Shown here one piece after another: positions 4,529 to 6,535 of a stretch of DNA of 6,535 bases. The DNA is taken from the NCBI RefSeq assembly GCF_014648095.1, contig NZ_BMQL01000105.1, positions 1 through 6,535 on the forward strand, written 5' to 3'. Both the position numbers and the translations under genes were made by a program. The notes beneath the pieces are model-generated. The model saw only the letters and a program-made list of their open reading frames with translations, did no database searches and was not told the origin of the DNA. The number at the start of each line of letters is the position of its first letter. Position 1 is the first letter of the stretch. Origin of the DNA: Deinococcus ruber. Its GTDB lineage: Bacteria; Deinococcota; Deinococci; Deinococcales; Deinococcaceae.

Positions 4529-5113
4529 TTAGTGGTTGGGGCACTGCAGCGCCTTGACGATGATCGGCGCACTGAGACCGAGTTCAGCTTTGATCTTCTG
4601 GGAACAACGCTGCTGACCTGAAGGGGCGACATATTGAACGGAGGCCGCTTGCGCGAACGCGATATAGCCGTCTAAGGGTCGGTGTTCGCTCGGGAGGCGA
4701 CCCCATTGCGTTGCAACTGCTGGGGATGAAGCACGCTGCAGCATGTGGACGAAGGTATTGTCGACTGGGCTGTGCAGTGTCTTGGGGGATGACCCGAGGA
4801 CATACGCACACCAGATGGCGTTCGCCTGGCCTCCTGACACGGTGGTATAGACGGTCCGTCCCTCGTTGATCACATAAAGTTGCGTTGCAGAATTCACTGG
4901 GAAATAGACACTGACTTCTCGGGCATCCGGTTGCCGTGGCCCGCAGGGGCGAGCCAAGGCATCAAACTGCTTCATCACCGTGCGATAGGCAGCCTGCCGT
5001 TGCGTGACGAGGGCACTGGGTGTTGCTCCACTCGCCAACGTACCTGAAGATGCGATCAGCAGGAGTCCAGACATTACGGAGAGACGGCGCGTAAGTGACC
5101 TCCTCAAGAACAT
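4529..5113 (-). CDS. Secreted protein of unknown function with four cysteines (194 aa)
   Basis: I do not recognise this family. A classical Sec signal peptide is clear: basic MFLRRSLTRR, hydrophobic core LSVMSGLLLIASS, and a likely cleavage around LASGA near residues 28-30. There is no lipobox Cys. The mature part is about 165 aa with four Cys (ARPCGP, IWCAYV, QRCSQ, LQCPNH), enough for two disulfides, and no further membrane segment. Between the first two Cys, VSVYFPVNSATQLYVINEGRTVYTTVSGG looks beta-rich. The start has no Shine-Dalgarno upstream; an AGGAGG lies inside the frame (codons 4-5), too far before the next ATG (codon 14) to favour it, and codon 14 would lose the basic region. It follows the lipoprotein gene by 53 nt, so the two probably share an mRNA and an envelope function. 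Confidence 0.7.
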   Translation of the reverse strand: MFLRRSLTRRLSVMSGLLLIASSGTLASGATPSALVTQRQAAYRTVMKQFDALARPCGPRQPDAREVSVYFPVNSATQLYVINEGRTVYTTVSGGQANAIWCAYVLGSSPKTLHSPVDNTFVHMLQRASSPAVATQWGRLPSEHRPLDGYIAFAQAASVQYVAPSGQQRCSQKIKAELGLSAPIIVKALQCPNH

Positions 5114-5166
5114 GTCACAGCTTGGTCTACGGACATGATCAATAGCTGATGGCGTTTGTGCGTTCC

Positions 5167-6195
5167 CTATTGGTGGATGGACACGGTATCGCCGTAAAGA
5201 GGAGATGCTGAATCAAACAGCACAGGGAAGCCGTCCCTTTCGTAGGTGCAGCCGTAATTAGGCCAGTTATTAATGATCGTGTCACGTGTAAAGGTCGAAT
5301 TTCGATACTTGGCTAAATTGATATGACTGCTCGTATCCCACGTACCTGATGACTTGGCCAGAGAGACAAGTTTACGGACGTAAACGTTGGCTGAGTTTTC
5401 AGGCCAGAGTGAGGTAAACGTAATGCTCGGGTTGTCGCTTCTGATACCAACCACATAATTGCTGACACTGGTCGAAATGGCAGATGTGATGTACCGCAAG
5501 CCATCGGTGCCGATCGACAAGTTTGAGTTCACGTGCATGGGCACATCGCTTGCGAAGGTGGCCGAGTTCATCTTCCACCCATTCACCCACTGTCCTTGCG
5601 TGCCTGGCGCGTAGCCACTTCCGCTGTCTCCTGCGACTCTGACGTACAGTGCCCACTGCGGCTTTGACTGAGTCCACTGCCACCCCACTTCGTAAATGGC
5701 GTTGGCCGTACTTTGAAAACCGCTGTACACGAAGGCACCCCCAGCGGGGATGTTAATGGCGGTGTCAGATGGGAGATAGACGTCGAAGGCATAGCCAGTT
5801 GCACTCTGAAGGCGGTTCGCGTAATAAGGCCCGTCGCTGGCCGCACACGTGCCAAGCGTTTGTGGGGCGAGCGTTTGGCACGTGCCACTCGGAGGTGAGG
5901 TATCGGGGGTGAAGTCAGTCGTTGGCGTGAGGGACTGTACGGTCGCCGACGCCCCACTTTGCGTCGCAAGTTGCGTCGGTTCACCGAGGGTGGCTTTATA
6001 TGCTCAGTGAGTCACGACGTCCAGCAAATACAATTGAGTGCCAGGGGTTGCATGTGTGAGCTGAGCGATCTCTTGAGCAGATTGCAGGAGATCTGGGGTG
6101 CCTGGGGTGACCGAGGCGGTCGGGCTTTGGCCACAAGCCCCCAATGCGGCAGTTAAGCTGAGGGCAAAACTAGCAATCACGGCAGAACGCTGCAT
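5167..6195 (-). pseudogene. Lipoprotein gene interrupted by an in-frame TGA at codon 64
   Basis: ATG at 6195, with AAGGAG seven nt upstream, opens a lipoprotein signal peptide MQRSAVIASFALSLTAALGA followed by C21 (lipobox LGAC). After 63 codons the frame meets TGA (6004-6006), then continues open in the same frame for 278 more codons to TAG at 5167. Read through, the product is 342 residues: lipoprotein signal, Thr/Pro/Ser-rich linker, a Cys pair in GTCQTLAPQTLGTC, and a long Gly/Ser/Trp/Tyr-rich, probably beta-sandwich C-terminal half (INIPAGGAFVYSGFQ; GWQWTQSKPQWALYVRVAG; CTYERDGFPVLFD). I do not recognise the family; a carbohydrate- or surface-binding role is only a guess. The long coding-quality downstream frame with no signal peptide of its own (only a GTG at 5730) argues that it was one gene. 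Nonsense mutation, sequencing error or readthrough are possible; a pseudogene is the simplest reading. Confidence 0.7.
5846..5884. repeat. 10-bp perfect inverted repeat inside the lipoprotein gene
   Basis: CACGTGCCAA (5846-5855) and TTGGCACGTG (5875-5884) are separated by 19 nt. On the coding strand they encode the mirrored peptide GTCQTL-AP-QTLGTC, which carries two cysteines. The mRNA could form a stable stem; the peptide could form a disulfide-closed loop. Confidence 0.5.
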
Positions 6196-6202
6196 GATGA
6201 AG

Positions 6203-6208
6203 CTCCTT
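6203..6208 (-). promoter_or_regulatory. Ribosome binding site AAGGAG of the lipoprotein gene
   Basis: The minus strand reads AAGGAG, seven nt, then ATG at 6195, fixing the lipoprotein start and supporting real translation of the signal-peptide part. Confidence 0.75.
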
Positions 6209-6218
6209 ATGAAGAAGG

Positions 6219-6240
6219 GAAGGCCCGTTAGTTGGCCTTC
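6219..6240 (-). promoter_or_regulatory. Hairpin in the presumed 5' leader of the lipoprotein gene
   Basis: GAAGGCC (6219-6225) and GGCCTTC (6234-6240) pair perfectly around an 8-nt loop, ending 10 nt before the ribosome site. No T-run follows on either strand, so it is not a standard intrinsic terminator; an mRNA-stabilising leader stem or a regulatory fold is more likely. Confidence 0.4.
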
Positions 6241-6535
6241 TCATTCTGTACAGAGTCCTGTCATCTTGAGATATAGAATCTCAGTGTCGTATTGCATGGC
6301 CATTTCATATATAACTCATAAGTGAAATATTACTCGAATGTAAACGAAAAGTTTTGAATGTCTCAAGATAGCGTCTGGGCTATAGAGTTTCTGGTAGTAC
6401 TTCATCTGCTTCTATCACAGGTTGGTAAATTTCGCGTTTCGCTCATTCGTTGCCTGTCATTTCAAATTGTTTCGGGGTAAGTAGCTAGCGGTGCTAAAGT
6501 AGTGCATCAGACGCCTTGACCCCCACCTGTCGGAA
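6241..6535. other. AT-rich region without a recognisable gene
   Basis: Neither strand carries a frame longer than a few dozen codons with a ribosome site. It holds the candidate lipoprotein promoter, the repeat TGAGAT-N5-ATCTCA (6267-6283), and a distant inverted 9-mer ATCTTGAGA (6263-6271)/TCTCAAGAT (6361-6369). The last bases contain TTGACC, which could be a -35 for a gene beyond the window. The low GC compared with the left half suggests acquired or regulatory DNA. Confidence 0.4.
6315..6344 (-). promoter_or_regulatory. Candidate promoter for the lipoprotein operon
   Basis: The minus strand shows TTTACA (6339-6344; 5 of 6 to -35) and TATGAG (6315-6320; 4 of 6 to -10) with 18-bp spacing, in an AT-rich stretch. 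It predicts a leader of about 110 nt. Downstream of it lies the inverted repeat TGAGAT-N5-ATCTCA (6267-6283), a possible operator or leader stem. Confidence 0.25.

Noticed and set aside
6004..6006. TGA as a selenocysteine codon
   Set aside because: No convincing SECIS-like stem follows, only a 4-bp CACC-CTC-GGTG hairpin, and no selenoprotein family is recognised.
1..6535. CRISPR arrays, tRNA or rRNA genes
   Set aside because: No regularly spaced repeats, cloverleaf-like segments or conserved rRNA stretches were seen on either strand.
6513..6535. TTGACC near the right edge as a promoter
   Set aside because: The -10 region and any gene would lie outside the window, so it cannot be supported.

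Overview
The window looks like accessory chromosomal or plasmid DNA of a GC-rich bacterium. Deinococcus or a close relative is the best guess. The reasons are moderate-to-high GC with AT-rich seams, several starts with no Shine-Dalgarno (compatible with leaderless mRNAs), an IS200/IS605 element with tnpA and tnpB, and a stand-alone transcriptional-activator-domain (BTAD/SARP-like) protein. This is inference from style, not a database match.

Layout. (1) 54-1087, minus strand: an overlooked 51-codon Pro/Thr-rich gene with a strong ribosome site, followed by a thioredoxin-reductase-like flavoenzyme (CPYC centre) that stops right after its AAGD motif, about 35 residues short; the DNA beyond it is AT-rich. 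(2) 1088-1255: a divergent intergenic region carrying CTTTATG-N4-CTTTATG, a PhoB-box-like direct repeat lying over the promoter and ribosome site of the minus-strand pair. (3) 1256-1954, plus: an OmpR/PhoB-type response regulator whose phospho-acceptor Asp is Glu and whose acidic pair is Ala-His, so it probably works without phosphorylation. (4) 2009-4430, plus: a gene for a BTAD/SARP-like regulator split by a 1699-bp IS200/IS605 element. Removing 2097-3795 joins the halves in frame into a 240-aa protein. The element has full-length tnpA (HUH + Tyr) and tnpB (RuvC D/E/D and zinc ribbon), hairpins at both ends, and end/guide tetranucleotides that agree with the boundaries. (5) 4529-6195, minus: two exported proteins in a likely operon. 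The first is a lipoprotein of 342 codons broken by one in-frame TGA at codon 64; the second is a 194-aa secreted protein with four cysteines. (6) 6196-6535: AT-rich upstream region with a ribosome site, a hairpin, a small inverted repeat and no convincing gene.

How the parts may work together (inference): the aspartate-less regulator sits back to back with the small protein and flavoenzyme, and its family's operator architecture overlays their promoter, so it probably represses or tunes them. The BTAD protein directly downstream was probably its partner before the insertion. Several genes are damaged (truncated flavoenzyme, IS-split regulator, nonsense codon in the lipoprotein gene), which suggests a decaying accessory region. 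The most interesting candidate system is the divergent regulator/51-aa peptide/flavoenzyme module; the clearest mechanistic reading is the IS excision map, with a predicted TnpB target motif and guide.
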